Positions 17,488 through 25,168 of a stretch of 64,000 bases of DNA are shown piece by piece. The notes beneath the pieces were generated by a model. It made no database searches, was not told the origin of the DNA, and saw only the letters and a program-made list of their open reading frames with translations. Origin of the DNA: Candidatus Olsenella pullistercoris (GTDB taxonomy: Bacteria > Actinomycetota > Coriobacteriia > Coriobacteriales > Atopobiaceae); NCBI GenBank assembly GCA_019116525.1, contig DXBM01000067.1, positions 1 through 64,000 on the forward strand, in the 5' to 3' direction. The translations under genes and the position numbers were made by a program. Within the stretch, counting starts at the first letter, position 1, and each line of letters opens with the position of its first letter.

Positions 17488-17930
17488 GATTGCTCCCTCG
17501 AGCCGACGTTGTACGCTGCGGCAAGGATACGCCCAGCGAAGCCGGCCAACGAGCAGGTTTGCAGAGCTTGTAACACTTCAGGCTCCGCGCGGACGGCGTT
17601 GGGGAGGCTGGAGCGGCGACCTCTGGCTCTAGCTGGGCGAAGTGAACGACTTGCGCGAGCCCAGGCGCGCCGCTCTCCCTCTGCGCGCAAAAAACCCAGC
17701 TCGGAAAGCGTCGATGGGGCCGCCGAGTCACGGAGCCGCGCGCAGGTCGTTCACTTCTCGCACTTTGCGCCAGAAGGCGCGCCCGTGACCTCCCCTGGCC
17801 CGCGGGCGCCGGCTTGGCCACGGGCCAGGGCCCGGCCGGCGGCCTCCCGACCGGCCCGCGCCGGGCCCCGCAACCGCCGCCGAGGCGTAGAATCGCTGCG
17901 AGAAGACCCACAGCATCGAGAGGACCCATC
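17488..17930. repeat. 443-base gene-free region with repeat family E, copy 1
   Basis: The only structured element is an inverted pair: GCGAAGTGAACGACTTGCGC at 17637-17656 and its counterpart CGCGCAGGTCGTTCACTTCT at 17739-17758. About 80 bases of GC-rich DNA lie between. A related pair with GTGCACGAC at its centre is at 33174-33300. Promoters for the divergent ilvE and aldolase genes should lie here, but none is clear. Confidence 0.6.
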
Positions 17931-18986
17931 ATGCGCATGTTCCGGAACGACTACTCCGAGGGGGCGGCCCCCGAGGTCATGGCCGCGCTCGCGGCAACCA
18001 ACGACGAGCAGACCGTTGGCTACACCGAGGGCGACCCCCACTGCGAGCGGGCGCGCGAGCTCATTCGCGCCGCCTGCGGCCGCTACGACATTGACGTCGA
18101 GTTCTGCGTGGGCGGGACCTCCGCCAACGTCATCGGCGTGACCGGGCTCCTGCGCGATTGGGAGGGGGCCGTCTGCACGCGCGACGCCCACATCCTCGTC
18201 CACGAGACGGGCGCCGTGGCCGCGTGCGGCCGCTCGGTGCTCCCCACCGATGACGCGGACGGCTTTCTCACCCCTGAGGCGGCCGAGCGCGTCTGGCGCT
18301 TCCAGACCTCCACGGGGCGGCACATGACGCGTCCCGGCTGCGTCTACATATCCAACACCACCGAGCTCGGCGGCGTGTGGGACCGCGCGCGCTTCGACGC
18401 CATCTGCGACTGGGCCGACGCGCACGCCCTTCCGGTGTTTCTCGACGGCGCGCGCCTAGGCTCGGCGCTCACCTCCCCCGCGACGGGCAGTCTCACGCTC
18501 GAGCACATAGCCAAGCGCTGCGGCGCCTTCTACATCGGCGGCACCAAGAACGGGCTGCTGTTCGGCGAGGCCATGGTCATCGCCGACCCCCGCCTGCGCG
18601 AGGCCTTCCCGTACCTGCAGAAGGAGCGCGGTGGGCTGCTCGCCAAGGGACGCCTGCTCGGCGTGCAGTTCGAGGCGGCGTTCGAGCCTGCGGCAGACGG
18701 AGGCGAGGCCCTCTACTGGCGCCTCGCCCGCGGCGCCAACGAGCGCGCGCTGAGGCTGCGCGAGGGGCTCGTGGAGCTTGGCTTCAAGCCCTACGGTGAC
18801 TCCGCCTCCAACCAGCAGTTCTTTGTCGTGACGCCCGCCCAGCGCGACGCCCTCGAGGCGGCCTGCGGCTGCGAGACCTTCTACGAGCTGCCAGACGGCC
18901 GCGTGGTCGCGCGCTTCGTCTGCTCCTGGGCAACGGCCGAGAAGGACGTCGACGAGCTTCTCGCCCTGGCCGCGACCCTCGCCTGA
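17931..18986 (+). CDS. Low-specificity L-threonine aldolase / beta-eliminating lyase
   Basis: A 351-residue fold-type I PLP enzyme. It begins MRMFRNDYSEGAAPEVMAAL, has the family GDPHCERARELI segment, and carries the Schiff-base lysine in IGGTKNGLLFGEA. It should cleave L-threonine or L-allo-threonine to glycine and acetaldehyde, or act on related beta-hydroxy amino acids; tryptophanase-type lyases share the fold. The start ATG follows GAGAGGA; a second ATG two codons on is possible. The gene is alone on the plus strand between ilvE and a family A repeat. Confidence 0.88.
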   Translation: MRMFRNDYSEGAAPEVMAALAATNDEQTVGYTEGDPHCERARELIRAACGRYDIDVEFCVGGTSANVIGVTGLLRDWEGAVCTRDAHILVHETGAVAACGRSVLPTDDADGFLTPEAAERVWRFQTSTGRHMTRPGCVYISNTTELGGVWDRARFDAICDWADAHALPVFLDGARLGSALTSPATGSLTLEHIAKRCGAFYIGGTKNGLLFGEAMVIADPRLREAFPYLQKERGGLLAKGRLLGVQFEAAFEPAADGGEALYWRLARGANERALRLREGLVELGFKPYGDSASNQQFFVVTPAQRDALEAACGCETFYELPDGRVVARFVCSWATAEKDVDELLALAATLA

Positions 18987-19022
18987 GCACGCCGGCCACC
19001 CGGAGCAGCCCAAGGCCCGCTA

Positions 19023-19130
19023 GACCTGACAGGGGAACGGGGTGACAGAGGGGACGGGGGGATCTGTCAACTCTCCGAGACTTGACAGATCCCCCCGTCC
19101 CCTCTGTCAGACACCCGTCCCCTCTGTCAC
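19023..19130. repeat. Family A repeat, copy 6, compound
   Basis: The central inverted pair GACAGAGGGGACGGGGGGAT and its complement is flanked by extra partial units: CCTGACAGGGGAACGG on the left and CACCCGTCCCCTCTGTCA on the right. So three or four units are stacked here. It lies between the convergent aldolase and HAD genes. Confidence 0.9.
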
Positions 19131-19141
19131 GTGTCGCGCCG

Positions 19142-19783
19142 CTACAGCTCGAGGCCCTCGTAGCTGGAGATAACCTCGTCGGCCGAGGAGACGTCCTGAG
19201 AGAGCGAGCAGCCGTCGTAGGCCACCACGTAACAGCCGGCAGCGTGCCCCGCGGCAATGCCGTTCGGCGAGTCCTCGACCACCACCGCGCACGAGGCGTC
19301 GACGCCGAGAAGCTCAAGCGCACGCAGGTACGGGTCGGGGTTGGGCTTGCGACGCTCGACCATGTCGCCGCAGACCACCACGTCAAAGAGGCCGAGCGCG
19401 CGCAGGCGGTCGAGCACCGTCAGGATGCAGCGCGAAATCGTCGTCGAAACGAGCCCCACGGCAATGCCGCGCGCCCGCAGCGACTCCACGAGCTCGCGTG
19501 CCCCCGGTTCGAGGGCGAGGTCGGCCGTGGCGTAGATGTGGTAGCAACCGTCACGCGTGCGCTCATAGTCATCGATCGTGCCGGAGGCGCCGTACTTCTC
19601 AAGCAGCGGAGGAACGGTCACGCGATCGTCGCCGCCCGCGAGCGACTTGGCCTCCTCCTCGGTGACCGGGGCGCCCATCCCGTGCAAGATGTCGCGCACG
19701 AACGCGATGTTCTTGCTCTCCGTGTCACACAGCGTGCCGTCGAAGTCGAACAGCACGGCCTCGATCCTTGCAGGTCTCGTCAT
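19142..19783 (-). CDS. HAD-superfamily phosphatase, beta-phosphoglucomutase-like
   Basis: A 213-residue haloacid-dehalogenase-type hydrolase. Motif I is LFDFDGTLCDTE with the nucleophile Asp, motif II is GLVSTT, motif III lies at ERRKPNPDPY with Lys, and motif IV is VVEDSPNGIAAG. The alpha-helical cap between motifs I and II marks subclass I, with DESK-type cap residues as in sugar phosphatases and beta-phosphoglucomutases. Substrate is unknown. The ATG at 19783 follows GGAGGAGAG; upstream extension of the frame is not needed. It is followed directly by a family A repeat. Confidence 0.9.
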   Translation of the reverse strand: MTRPARIEAVLFDFDGTLCDTESKNIAFVRDILHGMGAPVTEEEAKSLAGGDDRVTVPPLLEKYGASGTIDDYERTRDGCYHIYATADLALEPGARELVESLRARGIAVGLVSTTISRCILTVLDRLRALGLFDVVVCGDMVERRKPNPDPYLRALELLGVDASCAVVVEDSPNGIAAGHAAGCYVVAYDGCSLSQDVSSADEVISSYEGLEL

Positions 19784-19869
19784 CTCTCCTCCAGGAACGG
19801 CGCGGGTCTGCCCCGTCAGTGTAGCAGAGGCCCCCGCCGCCCATCGCGACGAGAGCGCGCCCGCCGGCG

Positions 19870-21009
19870 CTACCCGGCGAGCTTCTCGGCGAAGTCCGCC
19901 AGCGTGCCGGGGATGTCGATCTGCTGCGGGCACACCGCCGCGCAGCTCCCGCACCCAAGGCACGCGCTCGGACGCTTGTCCTCGGGCAGCGTCCCCACGA
20001 ACATCGACGGGATGAAGCCGCCGCTCCCGCCGGTCACGATGGCCTCGTTGTACAGCTCGAGCAGCTTGGGGATGTCAAGGCCCATCGGGCAGTGGCTCGT
20101 GCAGTAGCGGCAGGCGGTGCAGGGAACGGTCCCGCGGCCGAGAAGGTCGTCCACGACCTCCTGAAGCGCCGCGCGCTCCTCCTCGCCGAGCGGCCGCTCC
20201 TCCGAGAACGTTGCGACGTTCTCGCGAAGCTGGTCGAGGTTGGACATGCCGGAGAGCGTCACGCACACCTCAGGAACGCCCTGGACGAAGCGGAACGCCC
20301 AGGCGACCGTGGACTCGTCGGGGCGAAGCTCGTGCAGGCGCGCCGCCTCGGCCTCGGTGATCTGCGCGAGCTTGCCGCCACGCACCGGCTCCATGACCCA
20401 CACCGGAATGCCCCACCTTGTGAGCAGCTCGACCTTGCCGCGCGCGTCCTGGAACTCCCAGTCGAGGAAGTTGAGCTGGATCTGGCAGAACTCCATGTGC
20501 TCGCCGTAGGCCTCAAGGAAGCGCTCCATGCACGGGATGGCCCCGTGGGCGGAGAATCCCAGGTGACGGATGCGCCCCGCGTCCCTCTGCGCCAGCAGGT
20601 AGTCGACGATGCCGTGCGCGGGGTTGAGGTACTCGTCCACATTCATCTCGCAGACGTTGTGGATGAGGTAGAAGTCGAAGTGGTCCGTCCCCGTCTTCTC
20701 GAGCTGGCGCTCGAAGATCTCCTCGACCTTGTCCATGTTGGCGAGGTCGTAGCCGGGGAACTTGTCGGCGAGGTAGTACGAGTCGCGCGGGTGGCGCGCG
20801 AGCGAGCGGCCGAGCACGACCTCCGACTGGCCCGCGTGGTAGCCCCAGGCGGTGTCGAAGTAGTTCACGCCCTGCTCGAGCGCATAGTCGACCATCTGGT
20901 CAACGGCAGCCTGGTCGGGCCGGGCGTTGTCGCCGTCCACGCACGGCAGGCGCATCGCGCCGAAGCCCAGCCGAGAAAGGCGCTCCCCCTTGAAGTCACG
21001 GTACAGCAT
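19870..21009 (-). CDS. Aldo/keto reductase with C-terminal 4Fe-4S domain
   Basis: A 379-residue oxidoreductase. The N-terminal 270 residues are an AKR TIM barrel with the tetrad visible as Asp and Tyr in NYFDTAWGYH, Lys in LADKFPGYD and His in YLIHNVCEMN. The C-terminal part has two cysteine sets, CTACRYCTSHCPMG and CLGCGSCAAVCP, as in ferredoxin-like domains. This architecture is common in anaerobes and is thought to couple NAD(P)H or ferredoxin electrons to carbonyl reduction. Start ATG at 21009 is preceded by GGAGAGGGG. It is the last gene of the stretch before a large hairpin. Confidence 0.93.
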   Translation of the reverse strand: MLYRDFKGERLSRLGFGAMRLPCVDGDNARPDQAAVDQMVDYALEQGVNYFDTAWGYHAGQSEVVLGRSLARHPRDSYYLADKFPGYDLANMDKVEEIFERQLEKTGTDHFDFYLIHNVCEMNVDEYLNPAHGIVDYLLAQRDAGRIRHLGFSAHGAIPCMERFLEAYGEHMEFCQIQLNFLDWEFQDARGKVELLTRWGIPVWVMEPVRGGKLAQITEAEAARLHELRPDESTVAWAFRFVQGVPEVCVTLSGMSNLDQLRENVATFSEERPLGEEERAALQEVVDDLLGRGTVPCTACRYCTSHCPMGLDIPKLLELYNEAIVTGGSGGFIPSMFVGTLPEDKRPSACLGCGSCAAVCPQQIDIPGTLADFAEKLAG

Positions 21010-21093
21010 GCGGGCCCCTCTCCATAAGCGACGCCATGTCACCACCAGTATACCGCCCCACCCGTCCCCCGGTAAGAGAACCCGCCGACGCGC

Positions 21094-21184
21094 GCCGCCC
21101 CGCCTGCCGGCATCCGGGTTTCTAAGCGAGAGTTCCGCGCAGCGCACTCTCGTGTGAAACCCGGAGGCCGGCAGGCGGGGCGGC
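21094..21184. repeat. Large perfect-looking hairpin, about 91 bases
   Basis: Outer arms of 29 bases (21094-21122 and 21156-21184) pair with a single mismatch; they share GCCGGCAGGCGGGGCGGC and its complement. Inside, CGAGAGT pairs with ACTCTCG around a 12-base loop. There is no T-run on either side, so it is not a standard terminator. It lies between the PhoU-like gene and the aldo/keto reductase gene, both on the minus strand. Confidence 0.85.
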
Positions 21185-21208
21185 CCCACGCGCGAGACGA
21201 TCTTCTCG

Positions 21209-21835
21209 CTAGGCGTCCTTCATGATGATGTCGCGCACGATGCCGGAGACGCGGTCGCACGCATCCAGGCAGAGCTCCATGCGGTCAAAGATGCGCAGCC
21301 AGGTGACCGCGTACTTGCCGCTCGCGTCCTCCTCGTCGGAGAAGAGGCGGCGCAGCGCCTTCTGGTAGACGGTGTCGCCCTCGTCCTCGACAGTGCCGAT
21401 CTCGATGGCCTTCTCGAGCACCACGCGGTCCTTCTTGTAGTCGGGCAGGTGGTCGATCATCTCCTGCATCTCGCGCACCGCGTGCAGCGTGAGCTCAGAG
21501 ATCTGCTGGGCCTCAAGGCGCAGGTCGGAGATGTTGAAGAGGTCGAGGCGCACCGCGACGCCGTACATGGAGTCCACGACGTCGTCCATGGCGAGCGCCA
21601 GGCTGGAGATGTCCTCGCGGTCGATCGGGGTGATGAAGGAGGTGTAGAGCTTGGCCATGATGGCCTTCACGCGCTCGTCGCAGGTGGACTCGTAGACCTT
21701 CATCTGCGGAATCGAGCTCATCGTCTCGGGGAACTCGCAGATGATGGTGTTGTACTCCTCCGCCGCCTCAACGATGAGCGCAGCGAACTCCTTGAGCATG
21801 GTGTAGAACTCGTCTTCCTTCTTGATGCGGGGCAT
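21209..21835 (-). CDS. PhoU-like DUF47 protein paired with the PiT transporter
   Basis: A 208-residue all-helical protein of the DUF47/PhoU-like family, which accompanies PiT phosphate transporters and probably regulates them. The typical elements are MLKEFAALIVEAAEEYN, CDERVKAIMAKLYTSFITPIDREDI with the conserved acidic metal-site run, and LAMDDVVDSMYG. The start at 21835 has AAAGGAG upstream. It follows the transporter gene by 43 bases on the same strand, so both are in one operon. Confidence 0.9.
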   Translation of the reverse strand: MPRIKKEDEFYTMLKEFAALIVEAAEEYNTIICEFPETMSSIPQMKVYESTCDERVKAIMAKLYTSFITPIDREDISSLALAMDDVVDSMYGVAVRLDLFNISDLRLEAQQISELTLHAVREMQEMIDHLPDYKKDRVVLEKAIEIGTVEDEGDTVYQKALRRLFSDEEDASGKYAVTWLRIFDRMELCLDACDRVSGIVRDIIMKDA

Positions 21836-21878
21836 GTCGACTCCTTTGTCTGTGGCGAGAAGGGCGCGCGCTCGGCGC

Positions 21879-22928
21879 TTAGAACAGGACGAGGAAGAGC
21901 TTGGCGAGGATGAACCCGATGACGCCGCAGCCCGGGAACGTGAACACCCAGGTGAGCACCATCTCCTTGGCCACCCCCCAGTTGACGGACTTGGGGTCCT
22001 TGGCGGCGCCGGCGCCCATGATGGCGGCGGTCTTGGTGTGGGTGGTGGAGACGGGAAGGCCGGTGAGCGTGGCGATGAGCAGGCTCGCCGTGGCCGAGAC
22101 GGAGGCGGCGAATCCCTGGTACTTGTCCAGGCGCACCATCTCCATGCCGACCTTCTTGATGATCTTCTTGCCGCCGACGGCAGTGCCAATGGCCATGACC
22201 GCGGCGCACAGCACCATGATCCACAGCGGGAAACCGCCCATCTCCCCGACCGTCAAGTTGAGCGAGAGCGCGATGGCAAGCATCGCGGTGGACATGAACT
22301 TCTGGCCGTCCTGCGCGCCGTGCATGAGCGCCACGCCCGCGGCGCCGAGCACCTGCATGCGGCCGAAGAAGTTGTTGGCGGTGCGGCGGTCGGCGTTCTT
22401 GCAGGCTATGGGGATGACCTTGGAGATGACCCAGCCGGCGGCAAAGCCGAGCACCGTCGAGAGGACGAGACCGTAGACCACCTTGATCCACTCCCCCATG
22501 TTGACGCCGTCGAGGCCGCCGGAGACGGCAAGCGCGGCGCCGGTGAGGCCGGCGATGAGGGCGTGGCTCTCTGAGGTGGGGATGCCGAAGGCCCATGCGC
22601 CGAGGCCCCAGGCCACGATGCCCACCGTCGCGGCGGCGAGCGCTATGAGGGCCGCGTGCGTGTCTCCGCCGAAGTCGACCATGCCGGAGATGGTATCCGC
22701 GACGGCCGTGGAGATGAACGACATGGCCACGAGGCCGACGAAGTTGCAGATGACGCTCATGAAGATCGCTGAGTCAACGTCGATCGAGCGCGTTCCGACG
22801 GGCTCGGCGATGGCGTTGGCGGCGTCCGTGGCGCCGTTGACGAAGATGGTTCCCATCACGAGGAGCATCACGATGACAAGGAACGGGTTGCTCGACAGGA
22901 CGCCGAGGAACTGCTCGAAGCTAATCAA
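21879..22928 (-). CDS. pit: PiT-family inorganic phosphate permease
   Basis: A 349-residue membrane transporter that imports phosphate with protons or sodium. The two family repeats are visible as FVNGATDAANAIAEPVGTRS near the N-terminus and ALMHGAQDGQKFM in the second half, with GIPTSESHALI and LPVSTTHTKTAAI as their partner loops. About ten hydrophobic segments cover the chain. No ATG fits; TTG at 22928 is chosen because AAGGGAAG lies about nine bases upstream and the next residues begin the first helix region. The promoter should lie within 22930-23040. It forms an operon with the PhoU-like gene. Confidence 0.9.
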   Translation of the reverse strand: MISFEQFLGVLSSNPFLVIVMLLVMGTIFVNGATDAANAIAEPVGTRSIDVDSAIFMSVICNFVGLVAMSFISTAVADTISGMVDFGGDTHAALIALAAATVGIVAWGLGAWAFGIPTSESHALIAGLTGAALAVSGGLDGVNMGEWIKVVYGLVLSTVLGFAAGWVISKVIPIACKNADRRTANNFFGRMQVLGAAGVALMHGAQDGQKFMSTAMLAIALSLNLTVGEMGGFPLWIMVLCAAVMAIGTAVGGKKIIKKVGMEMVRLDKYQGFAASVSATASLLIATLTGLPVSTTHTKTAAIMGAGAAKDPKSVNWGVAKEMVLTWVFTFPGCGVIGFILAKLFLVLF

Positions 22929-23097
22929 GTCGTCTCGCTTCCCTTTGGGGGTTATGTCACAGTTCTGTAAACGCTTGATAAGGATAGCGTAATGGAGCGC
23001 GCTCAAGCGGCGAGAGGAACGCGTTTTGCGACCGCTGAGCAACGGCTTACAGAGAGCTTACATTGAGCGGGCGAGCCGAGGCGGCCGGTCTCGCCCA

Positions 23098-23286
23098 GCT
23101 CGAGAATCGGCGCGCATCCCAGCCGCGGGCCCCGACGACGCTCGCAAATCGACGCATGTCCCAGCCGAGAAGCCCGTTTTGCTCGCAAATCAGCGCATGT
23201 CCCAGCCGAAAGGACGACCAGAACTGGGACATACGGCGTTTTCCGAGCGGCAACGGGCACGCAGCTGGGACACGCGGCGTTTCTGC
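23098..23286. repeat. Repeat family F array, copy 1: three direct and two inverted units
   Basis: Three units point right (23098-23125, 23140-23172, 23181-23213), each of the form GCTCGCAAATCGACGCATGT followed by CCCAGCCGA. Two point left (23223-23248 and about 23263-23286), of the form ACTGGGACATACGGCG followed by TTTTCCGAGC. Spacers are 7 to 15 bases and differ. A second array with the same arrangement is at 37651-37838. If transcribed, the units could form nested hairpins. Confidence 0.8.
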
Positions 23287-23310
23287 CCCGTCACGAGCAG
23301 CCCAAAATCC

Positions 23311-23637
23311 GCCAAGCATGCGCTCGAGCTCGTTTGCCCAGATGCCCCAGAGGAGCGACAGCTTGTTTTGGACTCAATCGACGCCGCGCTCGGACGCGGC
23401 CGTGTTTGCGTTGAGGATAATACGCTGAGGCTGAAGCCGGTTTCAGCAGGCTCACGGCTCTGGCTTGCCATGACCACCGGCACAGACGTTCGCCTGTCAC
23501 AGTGCGAGGAGTGCGGCCGATACTTCGTCGCCGCACGACACGGCACCTCACCAAAGACATGCTCGTCCTCATTTTCGGATTATGGAGAAAATGCAAATCA
23601 ACAGTTGACGCCGCTGCACGTTAATCGAGCGACTTGA
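23311..23637 (+). pseudogene. Probable gene relic with CGNR-like zinc-finger end
   Basis: An open frame ends at 23637. Its last part has LSQCEECGRYFVAARHGTSP followed by KTCSSS, which resembles the CGNR zinc finger of small DNA-binding proteins, preceded by RLWLAM as in those proteins. No credible start codon or N-terminal domain is found: upstream the frame runs into the family F array. The last third is less GC-rich than neighbouring genes. The most likely reading is the 3' remnant of a transcription-factor-like gene whose 5' part was lost. It could also be a short intact gene with a different start. Confidence 0.4.
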
Positions 23638-23718
23638 CACATAACAACATAAGTTTTCATATCTCGGACTTACACTTCATTAAGCCGCCCTTTCAAGGGC
23701 GAGGCATTAGCGTGCGCA

Positions 23719-23750
23719 AAGATACGCTTCTATCAAGGAAAGCGTATCTT
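23719..23750. repeat. 11-bp perfect hairpin in AT-richer DNA
   Basis: AAGATACGCTT (23719-23729) pairs exactly with AAGCGTATCTT (23740-23750) around a 10-base loop. It lies between the gene relic and the tRNA terminator. A shorter palindrome, GCCCTTTCAAGGGC, lies at about 23690-23703. Without a T-run, its role is not clear. Confidence 0.6.
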
Positions 23751-23765
23751 GGCTCATCGAAAAGC

Positions 23766-23796
23766 AAAAAGGCCAGAGAGGAAATCCCCTCTGACC
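23766..23796 (-). terminator. Rho-independent terminator of the tRNA-Thr gene
   Basis: On the minus strand, AGGTCAGAGGGG pairs with CCTCTCTGGCCT around a short loop and is followed by TTTTTGCTTTT. It begins 13 bases after the tRNA 3' end. Confidence 0.85.
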
Positions 23797-23808
23797 TGTG
23801 CTTTAGGC

Positions 23809-23884
23809 TGGAGCCAGCTACCAGACTCGAACTGGTGACCCCCGCTTTACGAGAGCGGTGCTCTACCAACTGAGCTAAGCTGGC
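23809..23884 (-). tRNA. tRNA-Thr (anticodon CGT)
   Basis: A 76-base cloverleaf including an encoded CCA end. The acceptor stem GCCAGCT pairs with AGCTGGC. The D arm has the usual TTAGCTCAGTTGGTAGAGC, the anticodon loop is CTCGTAA with anticodon CGT, and the T arm has GTTCGAGTC. It reads the threonine codon ACG. The gene is isolated, with its own terminator, next to a degenerate low-GC stretch. Confidence 0.96.
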
Positions 23885-23968
23885 ATGTCAGCGACCAACA
23901 ACTATACGAGAAGCGCGCCCGCTGTGCAAGCCTCGATTTTCTCGCCACGAAACGTCGGCGCTGCGCCC

Positions 23969-25159
23969 CTACAGCAGCCCCAGGACGCCGCGCACGAGCC
24001 GCTCGAAGTCCTCGGCGCGCTCGCCAGCCGCCTCGAGCACGCTCTCGTGGGAGACCGCCGGCGCCCCGGACTCGTTGGCGGCGAGCGTGAGGCCGAGCAC
24101 GTGCATGCCGAGCGCCTTGGCCATGATGACCTCGCACACCGTGGACATCCCCACGTAGGACACCCCGAGCGCGCGCAGGGCGGCGACCTCGGCGGGCGTC
24201 TCGAAGCACGGCCCGAGCACGCCCGCGTAGACGCCCTCGGCGACCTCGATGCCGCAGTCGTCGGCAACGCCACGGGCGAGCGAGCGCAGGTAGGGCGAGT
24301 ATGCCTCGTTCATGTCCACGAACGGGCTCTCCACGTCGCGCAGCCCGTCCCACTCGGCGAGCGGGTTGCGCCCCGTGAGGTTGATCTGGTCGGTGAGGAT
24401 GCCAAGGCCCATGGGCGCCATCCCCGGAACCGCCCCCGTCGCGCACGCGAAGATGATGTCGCGACAGCCGAGGTGGTGCGCATGGCGCACGAGCGAGGTC
24501 ACCTCAGCGGCGGAATAGCCCTGGTAGAGGTGGATGCGTCCGGGGTACACCACCACGGGCACGTCGTCGATCGTGCCCACCGTCGCCTCAAAGCGATGCC
24601 CGGCGACGGGGCGCGCCGAGAGCGGGAAGCCGTCGATGTCGCGGTAGTCGATCCTGCGCACGGCGCGCACGAGGCTCCCCAGGTGGCCGAGGCCGCTGCC
24701 GAGCACGATGGCGACGGGGTGCTCCACGCTCGGCCTGCACTCACGGACGATCTCCTCGCTGACCACGCAGATCCCCTCCCTCTCGAGCCGCTCGACGAGC
24801 ACGCCGCGGCCCGGCACGAGCCTACCGGTATGCGTCCCATCGTAGACGAGTCCGCTGCCGCAGGAGGGGCTCTTTGCCTTGAGCACGGCCAAAGTGGCCC
24901 CCGAGCGCGCGATCGCCGCCGCGCAGGCGTCCGCCCCGCGGCTAAACTCCTCCGTCACGTCCTCGCCCGTGGCGAGAAGGACGCGATCGCCCAGGCGCTC
25001 CGCCGGGGGCCTGGGCGCCCTGAGCCCGCCCGCGGTCTCGGGGCAGACCCGCACGACCTCGACCTTCTCGGCAAGCTCCTGCACCTCGGCGCTCGGCTTC
25101 GAGCCCCCGTCGTAGCGCACCGGCTCGCCGAGCAGGCACGCGCTCATCGCTACGCGCAT
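23969..25159 (-). CDS. Fusion of DUF523 (TudS-like) domain with purine nucleoside phosphorylase
   Basis: A 396-residue two-domain protein. Residues 1-142 are DUF523, the family of the thiouracil desulfurase TudS. Its three cluster cysteines are present: Cys8 in SACLLG, Cys39 in VCPETAGG and Cys100 in KSPSCGSG. Residues 146-396 are a trimeric-type purine nucleoside phosphorylase, with the phosphate loop VLGSGLG, the HLYQGY segment, GPCFETPAEV, and VGMSTVCEV followed by the base-binding Asn in LAANESG. The phosphorylase splits purine nucleosides to base and ribose-1-phosphate. The fusion suggests that the released base may be a thio-base whose sulfur is removed by the first domain; that is inference. 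The start ATG follows GGGGGGCGTC, a weak site. The gene is ten bases downstream of the SurA-like gene. Confidence 0.9.
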   Translation of the reverse strand: MRVAMSACLLGEPVRYDGGSKPSAEVQELAEKVEVVRVCPETAGGLRAPRPPAERLGDRVLLATGEDVTEEFSRGADACAAAIARSGATLAVLKAKSPSCGSGLVYDGTHTGRLVPGRGVLVERLEREGICVVSEEIVRECRPSVEHPVAIVLGSGLGHLGSLVRAVRRIDYRDIDGFPLSARPVAGHRFEATVGTIDDVPVVVYPGRIHLYQGYSAAEVTSLVRHAHHLGCRDIIFACATGAVPGMAPMGLGILTDQINLTGRNPLAEWDGLRDVESPFVDMNEAYSPYLRSLARGVADDCGIEVAEGVYAGVLGPCFETPAEVAALRALGVSYVGMSTVCEVIMAKALGMHVLGLTLAANESGAPAVSHESVLEAAGERAEDFERLVRGVLGLL

Positions 25160-25168
25160 GACGCCCCC

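Noticed and set aside
21094..21184. Rho-independent terminator
   Set aside because: No T-run on either strand after the stem, and stem much too long.
23098..23286. CRISPR array
   Set aside because: Units are imperfect, spacers are 7 to 15 bases and two units are inverted. No cas gene is in the window.
23026..23310. N-terminal part of the plus-strand frame that ends in the zinc-finger relic
   Set aside because: It translates the family F array, which is clearly repeat DNA; only the 3' part was kept as a relic.
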